A DNA stretch of 64,000 nucleotides from Thermus neutrinimicus (GCF_022760955.1 NZ_JAKTNU010000002.1:175789-239788), one strand, 5' to 3'. Shown: positions 51,587-59,954, counted from the stretch's first letter. Notes: a model not told the origin generated them from the sequence alone. Translations and numbers: made by a program.

Positions 51587-53467
51587 ATGCACCTCCTGCC
51601 CGAGGCCAGCTGGCTCCAGTTTAACCGCCGGGTCCTCCTGCAGACGGAGAGGCCCGACTTTCCCCTTCTGGAGAGGATGCGCTTTCTCGCCATCTGGAAC
51701 CGCAACCTGGACGAGTTCTTCGCCGCCCGCATCGCCAAACCCTTTTGGGAAAGGCGGGGAAGCCAGGACCACCGGGCCTTGCTAGAGGAGGCCTATGCCC
51801 AGGCCAGGCTGGCCTACCAGCGCTACCAGGCCCTGCTCGAGGAGGCCCGTCCCCATCTCCAGGTCCGGGAGCCCCAGGACCTGGACGAGGAGGACTGGCT
51901 CTACTTCCGGGTCTACTTGGCGGAGGTGGTGGCTCCCCGCACGGACCTCATCCCCTGGGAGGCCGCCTCCGACCTCTCCCACGGGGCCCTCTACTTCGCC
52001 TCGGAGGCGTATTTGGTGCGCCTGCCCCAGGACCTCCCCCGCCTCCTTTCCGTCCCCGGGCGGGACGGAACCTACGTGCGCCTGGGAGCCCTGATGCGCG
52101 CCCGAAGCGACCTCTTCCTGCCCGAGCCCTCCCCCCTCTACGAGCTCAGGGTGCTGCGCCTGCTGGAAAGCGAGCGGGCCCGGGCGGACTGGGACGAGCT
52201 GGCCCAGTCCCTGGAAGGGCGCCAGGAGGGGGTGGCCACCTTGCTGGTGGCGGAGGAGGGCTTCCCGGAGGCCTGGCTGGAGCAGCTTCGGCAGACCCTG
52301 GAGCTCATCCCGGAAGAGGTCCTCCTCCTGCCCCCGCCCCTGAACCTCACCCTGGTGGAAAGGCTGGTGGCCGAGGGCCCCAAGGAGTGGCGCTTCCATC
52401 CCCTCAAACCCGAGCGGCCCCGGGCCTTCCTGAAAAAGCCCCTGGCCCACCTGGAGCGAAAGGACCTCCTCCTTTACCACCCCTTCGCCGACTACGCCGC
52501 CGTGGAGCGCTTTGCCCAGGAGGCCCTCTCCCCCGAGGTGAAGGAGGTCTGGGCCACCCTGTACCGCATCGGGGAGGAAAACCCCCTGGCGGAGGCCCTC
52601 ATCCAGGCGGCGCGGGCGGGGAAGAAGGTGCACGTGCTCCTCGAGGGGCGGGCCCGCTTCGACGAGCTCTTGAACCTCCACTGGTACCTGCGCTTCCTCC
52701 GGGCTGGGGTGGAGGTGCTTCCCCTACCCGAGCGCAAGGTGCACGCCAAGGCCCTTCTCCTTCTCACCCACAAGGGAAAGGGGTACGCCCACCTGGGAAC
52801 CGGCAACTACAACCCGCAAAACGGCCGCCTCTACACCGATTTCTCCCTCTTCACGGGTCGGCAGGAGCTGGTGCGGGAGGTGCACGCCTTCTTCCAGGCC
52901 CTGTGGGCCAGCCATCCCGGGGAAGGGTTCCCCCCGCAGGGCCCGGGCCCAAAGGACCTCCCTCTCCAGCCTCCCCTCGCCCTCTCCCTCCTCCGCACCG
53001 GGGAGGCCATCCGGAACCTCCTGGTGGAAGAGATCACCAAAGAGGCCCATCCCAAGGGACGGGTCATCCTGAAGTTCAACCACCTCACGGACCCCGCGGT
53101 CCTAAAGGCCTTGGTCCAGGCGGCGGAGGCGGGAGCCCGGGTGGACCTCCTGGTGCGGAGCACCCTCACCCTCCTTCACCCCGCCTTCCGGGCCAAAAGC
53201 CTGGTGGGCCGCTTCCTGGAGCACGCCCGGGTGGCCGCCTTCCGGGGAGAGGGAGACTGGAGGGTCTACCTCACCAGCGCCGACGCCATGCCCCGGAACT
53301 TCCAAAGCCGGTTTGAACTGCTCTTCCCCATCCTGGACAAGGAAGGCAAAAAGCGGGTCCTCCGGGTGCTGAAGCGCCAGATCCGGGACGATCGCAACAG
53401 CTTCCTCCTGACCCCAAAGGACGAGGAGGTGCTTTGGGGAGGCCACCATGATGCGCATCGTTGGTAG
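51587..53467 (+). CDS. ppk: Polyphosphate kinase 1
   Basis: PPK1 polymerises the gamma phosphate of ATP into polyphosphate and can run in reverse. The 626-residue protein has the N-terminal helical domain (LPEASWLQFNRRVLLQTERP, FLAIWNRNLDEFFAARIA) and two phospholipase-D-like catalytic domains. The phospho-acceptor His lies in ERKVHAKALLL and is followed by HLGTGNYNPQNGRLYTDFSL; the second domain has KSLVGRFLEHARVAAF and DAMPRNFQSRFELLFPI. It is slightly shorter than E. coli Ppk. The start is leaderless-like, and the 3' end overlaps the aquaporin gene by 20 bases. Confidence 0.94.
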   Translation: MHLLPEASWLQFNRRVLLQTERPDFPLLERMRFLAIWNRNLDEFFAARIAKPFWERRGSQDHRALLEEAYAQARLAYQRYQALLEEARPHLQVREPQDLDEEDWLYFRVYLAEVVAPRTDLIPWEAASDLSHGALYFASEAYLVRLPQDLPRLLSVPGRDGTYVRLGALMRARSDLFLPEPSPLYELRVLRLLESERARADWDELAQSLEGRQEGVATLLVAEEGFPEAWLEQLRQTLELIPEEVLLLPPPLNLTLVERLVAEGPKEWRFHPLKPERPRAFLKKPLAHLERKDLLLYHPFADYAAVERFAQEALSPEVKEVWATLYRIGEENPLAEALIQAARAGKKVHVLLEGRARFDELLNLHWYLRFLRAGVEVLPLPERKVHAKALLLLTHKGKGYAHLGTGNYNPQNGRLYTDFSLFTGRQELVREVHAFFQALWASHPGEGFPPQGPGPKDLPLQPPLALSLLRTGEAIRNLLVEEITKEAHPKGRVILKFNHLTDPAVLKALVQAAEAGARVDLLVRSTLTLLHPAFRAKSLVGRFLEHARVAAFRGEGDWRVYLTSADAMPRNFQSRFELLFPILDKEGKKRVLRVLKRQIRDDRNSFLLTPKDEEVLWGGHHDAHRW

Positions 53468-54167
53468 AGGGTTTGCAGGGGAGGTGTTGGGGACCTTTCT
53501 TCTGGTCCTCCTCACCGTGGGAAGCGCCGCCAATGCGGTTCTCGCACCCCGGCTTTCCCCGGGGGCCTACGGCTACGACGCCCTGGCCCTGGGCTCGGGC
53601 CTGGCGGTGCTGGTGGGAGTACTGGCCAGCCGCTCCCTTTCCGGGGCCCATCTCAACCCTGCGGTTACCTTGGCCCTGGCTGCAGGACGCCTCTTTCCCT
53701 GGCGTCTTGTGCCCTTGTACCTGGCGGCCCAGTTTCTGGGTGGGCTACTGGGGGCCCTAGGAGCCTTTTTCGCCTACCGGGAAGGCCTCCTGGCCCAGGG
53801 AATGCCCAACGTGTTCAGCACGGGACCGGGTTTCCTCCGCACGGAACCCCAGGCCCTCTACACCTTTAGCGGCCCGGCGGTGGCGGAAACCCTGGGTACC
53901 TTCGCCCTCATGAGCGTGATCCTGGCGGCAGGAAAGGACGGGCGCATCGTGGCCCTTTGGCTGGCCCTCACCGTGGCAGCGGTGGGGTACGGTTTGGGAG
54001 GACCCGGGGGCTTCGCCTTAAATCCTGCCCGGGACCTTGCCCCCAGGTTTTTGGCCTGGATCCTTGGGGTGGAGGGTGCGGCCAACTCCTACCTCCTGGT
54101 CCCCGCCCTTTTCCCCATCCTGGGAGCCCTGGGAGCGGTGGCAGCGTACCGGGCCCTGGACAGGTAG
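53448..54167 (+). CDS. Aquaglyceroporin (MIP family, GlpF-like)
   Basis: This 239-residue membrane channel has six predicted spans and two half-helices with NPA boxes: SGAHLNPAVTLALA near residue 66 and FALNPARDLAPR near 191. The Asp after the second NPA-Arg is the usual mark of glycerol-conducting members. It should let glycerol or other small solutes, and water, cross the inner membrane. No glycerol kinase is nearby. An ATG one codon downstream (53451) is an equal start choice. It overlaps ppk, so they share a transcript that ends at the hairpin at 54306. Confidence 0.92.
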   Translation: MMRIVGRGFAGEVLGTFLLVLLTVGSAANAVLAPRLSPGAYGYDALALGSGLAVLVGVLASRSLSGAHLNPAVTLALAAGRLFPWRLVPLYLAAQFLGGLLGALGAFFAYREGLLAQGMPNVFSTGPGFLRTEPQALYTFSGPAVAETLGTFALMSVILAAGKDGRIVALWLALTVAAVGYGLGGPGGFALNPARDLAPRFLAWILGVEGAANSYLLVPALFPILGALGAVAAYRALDR

Positions 54168-54305
54168 AACTCCACCTGGAGTGCCCCCACGAGGCTCTTT
54201 GCGGTGTAATCGGCACTTCTTGAGGGGAAAACCGCGTTTGGCATCCCGCTAAGGATGTTGCTGGCGTTGAGGGCCTCGCTGCCCCCCCTTAAGCCCCCAA
54301 AGCAT
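54168..54305. other. Intergenic stretch after the aquaporin gene
   Basis: No gene is supported here. A six-base-pair stem with a two-base loop (ACTCCA and TGGAGT at 54169-54182) lies directly after the stop codon. The remaining ~120 bases are less G+C-rich than the genes around them and have no convincing open frame, promoter or repeat. A small RNA cannot be excluded, since a strong terminator follows. Confidence 0.4.
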
Positions 54306-54337
54306 CTTCCCCCCTCGCTACCGAGGGGGGAAGTTTT
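54306..54337 (+). terminator. Strong rho-independent terminator
   Basis: CTTCCCCCCTCG (54306-54317) and CGAGGGGGGAAG (54322-54333) form a perfect 12-base-pair stem around CTAC, followed by TTTT. It ends the ppk-aquaporin transcript and, from the other side, lies 12 bases past the end of the tRNA gene. Confidence 0.85.
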
Positions 54338-54349
54338 GTGTTTCCATCG

Positions 54350-54424
54350 TGGTGGGCGGCGTAGGACTTGAACCTACGACCTCTCGCGTGTGAGGCGAGC
54401 GCTCTTCCGCTGAGCTAGCCGCCC
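54350..54424 (-). tRNA. tRNA-Val (anticodon CAC)
   Basis: On the minus strand the RNA begins GGGCGGC and pairs with GCCGCCC at its 3' end. The D arm is GCTC/GAGC, the anticodon arm CTCGC/GCGAG encloses loop CTCACAC with anticodon CAC (reads GUG), and the T arm GTAGG/CCTAC encloses TTCAAGT. The 3' CCA is encoded (54352-54350). All four arms pair without mismatch that I can see. Confidence 0.93.
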
Positions 54425-54437
54425 CCAGGCCTTTTGC

Positions 54438-54467
54438 AGGGTAGCATGGGCCAAGGAGAGCTGTCAA
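54438..54467 (-). promoter_or_regulatory. Promoter of the tRNA-Val gene
   Basis: On the minus strand TTGACA (54467-54462), an 18-base spacer and TACCCT (54443-54438) precede the tRNA by 14 bases, giving a start near 54431. It is back to back with the phoB control region, 10 bases away. Confidence 0.65.
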
Positions 54468-54476
54468 GCAAAGGCC

Positions 54477-54509
54477 CTGACCTTCCTCTGACAGGGCCCG
54501 GGCTAGACT
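54477..54509 (+). promoter_or_regulatory. Pho box and -10 upstream of phoB
   Basis: CTGACC (54477-54482) and CTGACA (54488-54493) are direct repeats spaced 11 bases apart, the period of PhoB half-sites. TAGACT (54504-54509) starts ten bases after the second hexamer, the same distance as in E. coli Pho promoters, and there is no separate -35. The GTG start of phoB is seven bases after the -10. This points to autoregulation by phosphorylated PhoB. Confidence 0.65.
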
Positions 54510-54515
54510 AAAGGC

Positions 54516-55214
54516 GTGGCCACGGTCCTTGTGGTGGAGGACGAGCCCGCGGTGCGGTTAGGGGTGAGGCTGGCCCTGGAGAAAGCCGGGCACAGGGTGC
54601 TGGAAGCCGCCACCGCCCAGGAAGCCTGGCCAAGGTTGCAGGAGGCCGAAGCCGTGGTCCTGGACTGGATGCTCCCCGACGAACCAGGAACCAGGCTTTT
54701 GGAAAGGATGCGCCAAGGACCTTACCCTGACCTTCCTGTCCTCATGCTCACCGCCAGGGCCGAGGTGCGGGACCGGGTGGAGGGGCTTTCCCGCGGGGCC
54801 GACGACTACCTGGTCAAACCCTTCGCCACCGAGGAGCTTTTGGCCCGCCTCGAGGCCCTCCTGCGGCGCTCGGGCAAGCGGAAGGTGCTCCGGCACGGGC
54901 CCCTTCTCCTGGACCTGGAGCGCAAGGAGGCCAGCCTGGACGGAAACCCCCTGCCCCTAACCCGGCGGGAGTTTGAGCTCCTGGCCTTCCTGGCCCAGCG
55001 CCCGGGCCGGGTCTACTCCCGGGAGGAGCTCTTGGAAGCGGTATGGGGCCATGACTACCTGGGCACCCCGAGAACGGTGGACCAGCACGTGCTCCAGCTC
55101 CGGGAAAAGCTGGGAGAGGATCCCAAGGCCCCCCGCTTTCTGGAAACCGTGCGGGGCATGGGGTACCGCTTCAGGATGGCCCCGGAGGAGGCAAAGCCCA
55201 AGGAGGAAGGGTGA
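54516..55214 (+). CDS. phoB: PhoB-like response regulator (OmpR family)
   Basis: This 232-residue protein has a receiver domain (phospho-acceptor Asp50 in AVVLDWMLPDEPG, Lys in DDYLVKPFA) and an OmpR/PhoB winged-helix DNA-binding domain (LPLTRREFELLAFLAQRPGR, then VYSREELLEAVWG; TVDQHVLQLREKLG; ETVRGMGYRF). Coupling to a PhoR-like kinase and phoU identifies it as the phosphate-starvation regulator. The GTG start appears leaderless. It overlaps phoR by four bases (GTGA). Confidence 0.9.
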   Translation: MATVLVVEDEPAVRLGVRLALEKAGHRVLEAATAQEAWPRLQEAEAVVLDWMLPDEPGTRLLERMRQGPYPDLPVLMLTARAEVRDRVEGLSRGADDYLVKPFATEELLARLEALLRRSGKRKVLRHGPLLLDLERKEASLDGNPLPLTRREFELLAFLAQRPGRVYSREELLEAVWGHDYLGTPRTVDQHVLQLREKLGEDPKAPRFLETVRGMGYRFRMAPEEAKPKEEG

Positions 55215-56104
55215 GGGAACTTCTGGCCGAGGCCTGGGAGGAAGCCCTGGAGGGTCTGGTCCTACACCGGGAAAGACACGTCCTCTACCTGAACCCCAAG
55301 GCGGAGGAGCTTTTGCAGGTGAGCCGGGAAAAGGTGGTGGGCCGGCCCCTCCTCCTGGCCCTCCGCGACCACCGCCTCGAGGCCCTGGCCCTCCATGGGG
55401 GGGAGCGCACCCTGGAGGTGCGAAGCCGCACCCTGAGGGTCAGGGCCCTTCCCGGCAGGCTCTACCTCCTGGACGAAACCGAGCTAAACCGGCGCCTGGA
55501 GGCCCTGGAGGAAGCCACCCAGGCCCTGGCCCACGAGCTCCGCACCCCCCTGGCGGGGATGGGACCCCTCCTCGAGGCCCTCACCCCCAGGACCTCCCAG
55601 GAAAAGGAGGTGCTGGACCTCCTCAAGGGGGAGGTGGCCCGCCTCTCCCGGTTGGTACGGGACCTCTCCCTCACGCAACCCGGGCCCAAGCGCACCTTCC
55701 CCCTGGAAGACCTCTGGACCCGCTTGGAAAAGCTCCTCAGGGAAAAGCTCCATGGCAGGCGGGTGGAGGTCCACCTACCCCACACCGCCCACACCGATCC
55801 CGAGGCCCTCTTCCAGATTCTCCTGAACCTCCTGGACAATGCCCTCAAGTATGGGCAAGACCCCATCCGCCTCCTCTCGCGGGAGGAGGGAGGGCGGCTT
55901 TTCGTGGAGGTGCGGGACCATGGGCCGGAACTTCCGGATTACGAACCCCTCTTCCTCCCCCGCCACCGGGGGTTCCAGGGAGGAGCCGGACAGGGCCTGG
56001 GCCTTTACCTGGTGCGCCGGATCGCCCAGGGCCTGGGCGGAGAGGCTTACGCCCGAAGGGAGGGGGCAGAGAACGTTTTTGGTGTGGCCCTTCCCCTAAA
56101 CTGA
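55211..56104 (+). CDS. phoR: PhoR-like histidine kinase, apparently soluble
   Basis: This 297-residue kinase has a PAS-like N-terminal region (~10-90), the dimerisation helix with phospho-acceptor His108 in ALAHELRTPLAGM, N box LLNLLDNALKYG, the D box in the altered form VRDHGPELPDY, and G box GQGLGLYLVRRIAQGLGGEA. Unlike E. coli PhoR it has no membrane span, so its input must come through cytosolic partners such as PhoU. The GTG start overlaps phoB. Confidence 0.87.
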   Translation: MRELLAEAWEEALEGLVLHRERHVLYLNPKAEELLQVSREKVVGRPLLLALRDHRLEALALHGGERTLEVRSRTLRVRALPGRLYLLDETELNRRLEALEEATQALAHELRTPLAGMGPLLEALTPRTSQEKEVLDLLKGEVARLSRLVRDLSLTQPGPKRTFPLEDLWTRLEKLLREKLHGRRVEVHLPHTAHTDPEALFQILLNLLDNALKYGQDPIRLLSREEGGRLFVEVRDHGPELPDYEPLFLPRHRGFQGGAGQGLGLYLVRRIAQGLGGEAYARREGAENVFGVALPLN

Positions 56105-56118
56105 GGCAAGGAGGTAGC

Positions 56119-56781
56119 ATGCGCGAGGTACTGGACAAAGCCCTAAACGAACTGGTGGAGGAAACCTTAAGGATGCTCTCCCTGGTCCGGGAGATGACCC
56201 AAAAGGCCACGGAGGCCCTGGTGGAAGGCAACCAGGCCAAGGCGGAAGAGGTGATCGCCAAGGACCAGGAAGTGGACGCCCTGGAGCTTAAGATAGAAAA
56301 CCAGGCGGTCACCATCATCGCCCGGCACCAGCCCGTGGCCTCGGACCTCCGGCTCATCTTCACGGTCATCAAGGCCCTCACCGACCTGGAACGGGCCGGG
56401 GACTACGCCATGCACGTGGCCGAGGGCGCCTTCCTTCTGGCGCAAGAACCTCCCCTTAAGCGCTACGTCACCCTCCCCGAGATGGGCAAGAGGCTCCTGG
56501 AGATGATGGACACCCTAGGCAAGGCGGTGGCCGAGCGGGACCCAGGGCTTGCCCGCAAGGTGGTGGAGATGGACGACCAGGTGGACGGCCTCTACGAGGA
56601 GGTGACCCGGGAGCTCATCACCTACATGCTGGAGGACCCCCGCACCATCACCAAGGCCCTCACCCTCATGCGGGTGGCCCGCAGCTACGAGCGCCTGGGG
56701 GACCACCTGGAGAACGTGGGGGAAAGGGTGATCTACTGGCTTACCGGCGAGGTCTACAAGAACCCTGAGGACGTCTACTAG
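56119..56781 (+). CDS. phoU: Phosphate signalling protein PhoU
   Basis: PhoU links the Pst phosphate transporter to PhoR and damps the phosphate response. The 220-residue all-helical protein has the two repeated metal-binding motifs of the family: AEEVIAKDQEVDALELKIE (~42-60) in the first half, ARKVVEMDDQVDGLYEEVTR (~149-168) in the second. RVARSYERLGDHLENVGERV is also conserved. AAGGAGG precedes the ATG. No pst transporter genes are in the window. Confidence 0.95.
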   Translation: MREVLDKALNELVEETLRMLSLVREMTQKATEALVEGNQAKAEEVIAKDQEVDALELKIENQAVTIIARHQPVASDLRLIFTVIKALTDLERAGDYAMHVAEGAFLLAQEPPLKRYVTLPEMGKRLLEMMDTLGKAVAERDPGLARKVVEMDDQVDGLYEEVTRELITYMLEDPRTITKALTLMRVARSYERLGDHLENVGERVIYWLTGEVYKNPEDVY

Positions 56782-56953
56782 GGGGGCGAGGGCGCAGGGG
56801 AAGCCCATTCCCCCCTTCCTCCTGCCTGCCCACCACCGCAGGCTACCCCATCCTGGGCCTCGCCCATCCAACAGCCCATGAGAAGGCCTTCCCGCCCGGT
56901 GAGGGGGAGGGAGTTGGGAAACTCCCGCACAAGGCCCAGGGGGTGGAAAAGGA

Positions 56954-58052
56954 CTAGTCCGCCTCCACCTCCTCCACCGCCTGGCGGCGGCCTGCCTTCC
57001 ACTCCAGCCCCGCCCAGATGAGGTCCATGAGGTCCCCGTCCAGGACGTTCTGAGGGTCAAAGCGCATGAGGCCCGTGCGGTGGTCCTTCACGTACTGCTT
57101 GTCCAGGACGTAGCTACGGATCTGGCTCCCCCACTCGATGGGCCGCACCTCCCCCCGGAGCTTCCTGAGTTCCTCCTGCTTCCTCTTCCACTCCAGCTCG
57201 TAAAGCCGGGAGCGGAGGACCTTCATGGCCAGCTCCTTGTTCTTGATCTGGCTCCGGGTGGCCTGGCTGGTCACGGTGATCCCCGTGGGCAGGTGGACGA
57301 TGCGCACCGCGCTATCCGTGGTGTTCACCCCCTGGCCCCCGTGCCCTTGGGAGCGGAACACGTCGATACGCAGGTCCTCGGGCCGGATGACCACCTCCAC
57401 GGTGTCGTCCACCTCGGGCATCACCTCCACCCCGGCAAAGGAGGTATGCCGGCGCCCCGAGGCGTCAAAGGGGGAGGGACGCACCAGGCGGTGAACCCCC
57501 GCCTCGGGGGCAAGGAGGCCATAGGCGTTCTCCCCCCGGACGATGACCTGGGCGTAGTCGATGCCCGCCTCCGCCCCGGGGGTCACGTCCACCACCTCCA
57601 CCTGGAAGCCCTGGCGCTCGGCGAAGCGGGTGTACATCCTAAGGAGCATCTCCGCCCAGTCGCAGGCCTCCGTGCCCCCAGCCCCAGGCTGGATGGTGAG
57701 GATGGCGTTCTTTTCCGCGTGGGGGAAGGAAAGAAGGGTTTCGTGGTAAAGATCCTCCAGCTTCCTGGCAGCCTCCTCCAGCTCGGGCCTCAAGGCCTCC
57801 CGCTCCTCCGCGGGAAACTCCTGCCAAAGCTCCAGAAGGCCCTCGAGGTCGCTCTCCAGGGACCGGAAGGTATCCACCGTGCGCCGCAAACGGGCAGCCT
57901 CCCGGCTCACCCCCTTGGCCTCCTCCGGGTTCTGCCAGAGGGCCGGGTCTTCCAGACGCTTTTCCAACTCCCTTAAACGGGCTTCCTTACCGGGGATGTC
58001 AAAGATACCCCCGGAGGTTTTCCAGGCGCGTGGCGAGAAGATCCAGGTCCAT
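56954..58052 (-). CDS. prfB: Peptide chain release factor 2 with programmed +1 frameshift
   Basis: RF2 recognises UGA and UAA stop codons and hydrolyses peptidyl-tRNA. Translation starts at ATG 58052, reads 17 codons (MDLDLLATRLENLRGYL), meets an in-frame TGA at 58001-57999, and must shift +1 to continue DIPGKEARLRELEKRL. The full product is 365 residues, the usual RF2 length. The codon-recognition motif is SPF (RPSPFDASGRRHTSF) and the catalytic motif is GHGGQGVN. The shift makes RF2 regulate its own synthesis. TTGTTA-N17-TATACT on the minus strand (58090-58062) is a good promoter just upstream. Confidence 0.95.
57998..58014 (-). promoter_or_regulatory. prfB programmed frameshift site
   Basis: On the minus strand the sequence reads CGG GGG TAT CTT TGA C. 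An internal Shine-Dalgarno-like GGGGG, the slippery CTT and the poor stop context TGAC are the same elements, in the same spacing, as in E. coli prfB. Confidence 0.93.
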
Positions 58053-58061
58053 ACCTTCCCC

Positions 58062-58090
58062 AGTATAGGGGATATAGCGGGGAATAACAA
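58062..58090 (-). promoter_or_regulatory. Predicted promoter of prfB
   Basis: On the minus strand TTGTTA (58090-58085) and TATACT (58067-58062) are 17 bases apart, ten bases before the prfB ATG, which would give an almost leaderless mRNA. Confidence 0.6.
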
Positions 58091-58096
58091 GGACCC

Positions 58097-58125
58097 TTCA
58101 CATAACCACGCGCATATTTTATGCT
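58097..58125 (+). promoter_or_regulatory. Predicted promoter of the 58145 gene
   Basis: TTCACA (58097-58102), a 17-base spacer that is unusually A+T-rich for this genome, and TATGCT (58120-58125). The -35 elements of this promoter and of divergent prfB are six bases apart. Confidence 0.6.
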
Positions 58126-58144
58126 ATCTAAAAGGAGGTGGGTT

Positions 58145-58591
58145 ATGGATTTGAGGCGGCTGGTGCAGGAACTCCGTACCCGCTTCCCCCAGGGCTTGGA
58201 CGGGGAACGGGAGGGCTTGGTGCGCGTCCTGGAGGAAAAAGGCGCCTCTCCCAGCGAGGCCAAGAGGCTGGCCGAGGCCCTGGAGGCCCAAGGCTACGCC
58301 CACTACCTTCCCGGGGAAAAAGGCCGGTGGGTCTTCCTCTCCAAGCCCCTGGACCTCACCGCCCTCATGCGAACCCTGGACCAGGAGTACCGGGAGTTTG
58401 TGGGGGAAGGGGATGAGGAAGAGGAGGCCTTAGCCTTTCTCACCGCCAAACTGGAAGGGGATCGGGCCGTGGCCCAGGAGGTTCTGGACGCCCTACGCCT
58501 GGCAGGCTACGTGGAAAAAGGGTACAGCCTCGAGCTGGAGCGGGACCGCCTCTTCTTTCGCTTCCCTGAAGCCTTGCGCCTTTTTTCCTAA
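58145..58591 (+). CDS. Hypothetical protein with strong promoter and ribosome site
   Basis: I do not recognise this 148-residue protein. It is acidic and probably mostly helical (for example GDEEEEALAFLTAKLEGD in the middle), with no membrane span or signal. Its N-terminal ~70 residues (LVQELRTRFPQGLDGERE ... KRLAEALEAQGYAHYLPGEK) look like a winged-helix-sized unit, but no motif is firm. AAAGGAGG lies eight bases before the ATG, and a good promoter is upstream, so it is very probably expressed. It is divergent from prfB and convergent with murA. It may be a lineage-specific gene. Confidence 0.72.
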   Translation: MDLRRLVQELRTRFPQGLDGEREGLVRVLEEKGASPSEAKRLAEALEAQGYAHYLPGEKGRWVFLSKPLDLTALMRTLDQEYREFVGEGDEEEEALAFLTAKLEGDRAVAQEVLDALRLAGYVEKGYSLELERDRLFFRFPEALRLFS

Positions 58592-58610
58592 GGCATTCTC
58601 CTAGGACCCC

Positions 58611-59906
58611 CTAGTCCGCCGCCAGGGCCAAGGGCACCTCCGCCAGGTTCACCCTGGCCCCTAAGGCGCCTAGCCGCTCCTCCAGGTGTTCGTAGCCCCG
58701 CTCCAGGAAGTACACCCCCTCGATCTCGGAAACCCCTTCCGCCGCCAGGGCGGCCACCACCAGTCCGCCCCCGGCGCGGATATCCAAGGCCTTCACCTGG
58801 GCCCCGTGTAGGCGCTTGCCGTTCACCAAAAGGGTGCGGTCCCGCAGGTAGAGCTCGGCCCCCATCCGGGCCAGCTCCCCCACGTGGGTGAAGCGGTCGG
58901 GGTAGACCCGGTCGGTGACGGCGCTCTGCCCGGGAACCGTGGCCAGGTAGGCGGTGACGATGGGCTGGAGATCCGTGGGGAAGCCGGGGTACTCCCGGGC
59001 CTCCACGAAGAAAGGCTGGGGATCAGGCACGGCCCAAAGCCGCACCCAGTCCCTCCCCACCTCCACCCGGTGCCCGGATTGCTGGAGCTTATCCAAAAGG
59101 GCATCCAGGTGGTCGGGGCGCACCTCCGTGAGGGTGATGGACCCCCGGGTGGCCGCCGCCGCCAAGAGGTAGGTGCCGGCCTCGATCCGATCCGGGATGA
59201 TGCGGTAGGTACCCCCGCCCAGCTGCCTGGCCCCCCGGATGTGGAGGATGGGGCCACCCAGGCCATGGACCTCCACCCCCAGCATCCGCAAGAAATGGCC
59301 CAGGTCCTCCACCTCGGGCTCCATGGCCGCCTGCACCAAGGTGGCCTCACCCCCCAGGGCCACCGCCAGCATGGCCTGCTCGGTCCCGCCCACCGTGGGC
59401 AGGTCGAAGACCACCCGCCCCGAAAGGGGGCGGGTCCTTCGGGCGTAGAAGGTGTTTTCCTCCTCCACCACCTCAGCCCCCAGGGCCCGCAAGGCCTTCA
59501 CGTGCTGGTCCACGGGCCTGGCCCCAAAGGCGCACCCCCCGGGCAAGGAGATCCGCCCCTCCCCCACCCGGGCAAGCAGGGCTCCCCAGACGATGAAGCT
59601 GGCCCGCATCTGCCCCACCAGCTCATAGGGGGCATGGGTGTTTTGGATCTCGGGGGTGTGGAGGTGCAAGGTGCGTCCCTCCCACTGGTAGTGGGTGCCC
59701 AGGTGGGAAAGAAGCTCCAGCATCACCTCCACGTCCCTGAGCCTAGGCACCTCCAAAAGGGTGATGGGCTCGGGGGTGAGAAGGCTGGCCGCCAGGATGG
59801 GCAAGGCGGCGTTCTTGGCCGGATAAACTCGCAACTCGCCGGAAAGGGGCTGGCCTCCCTCAATCCGCAAGATCCTGCTGCCCCGCCGCGAGTCCTTGAG
59901 CATCAT
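58611..59906 (-). CDS. murA: UDP-N-acetylglucosamine 1-carboxyvinyltransferase
   Basis: MurA adds enolpyruvate from PEP to UDP-GlcNAc, the first committed step of peptidoglycan synthesis. The 431-residue protein has the EPT fold: GGQPLSGELRVYPAKNAALP with the Lys-Asn pair, LPGGCAFGARPVDQHVKAL (the loop where most MurA have the catalytic Cys, here GGCAFGARP with Cys present), and YPGFPTDLQPIVTAYLATV. The start is one of two adjacent ATGs (59906 or 59903). A strong promoter, TTGACA-N17-TATCCT, lies just upstream. Confidence 0.92.
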   Translation of the reverse strand: MMLKDSRRGSRILRIEGGQPLSGELRVYPAKNAALPILAASLLTPEPITLLEVPRLRDVEVMLELLSHLGTHYQWEGRTLHLHTPEIQNTHAPYELVGQMRASFIVWGALLARVGEGRISLPGGCAFGARPVDQHVKALRALGAEVVEEENTFYARRTRPLSGRVVFDLPTVGGTEQAMLAVALGGEATLVQAAMEPEVEDLGHFLRMLGVEVHGLGGPILHIRGARQLGGGTYRIIPDRIEAGTYLLAAAATRGSITLTEVRPDHLDALLDKLQQSGHRVEVGRDWVRLWAVPDPQPFFVEAREYPGFPTDLQPIVTAYLATVPGQSAVTDRVYPDRFTHVGELARMGAELYLRDRTLLVNGKRLHGAQVKALDIRAGGGLVVAALAAEGVSEIEGVYFLERGYEHLEERLGALGARVNLAEVPLALAAD

Positions 59907-59925
59907 ACACACCTTACTCAAGGTG

Positions 59926-59954
59926 AGGATAAAAGGGCTGGTCCACATTGTCAA
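59926..59954 (-). promoter_or_regulatory. Promoter of murA
   Basis: On the minus strand a perfect TTGACA (59954-59949), a 17-base spacer and TATCCT (59931-59926). Transcription would start near 59919, 13 bases before the ATG. Confidence 0.75.

Noticed and set aside
56782..56953. Possible small RNA or gene between phoU and prfB
   Set aside because: Only a short stem (GGGAGTT and AACTCCC near 56908-56925) is seen. There is no promoter, U tract or convincing open frame.
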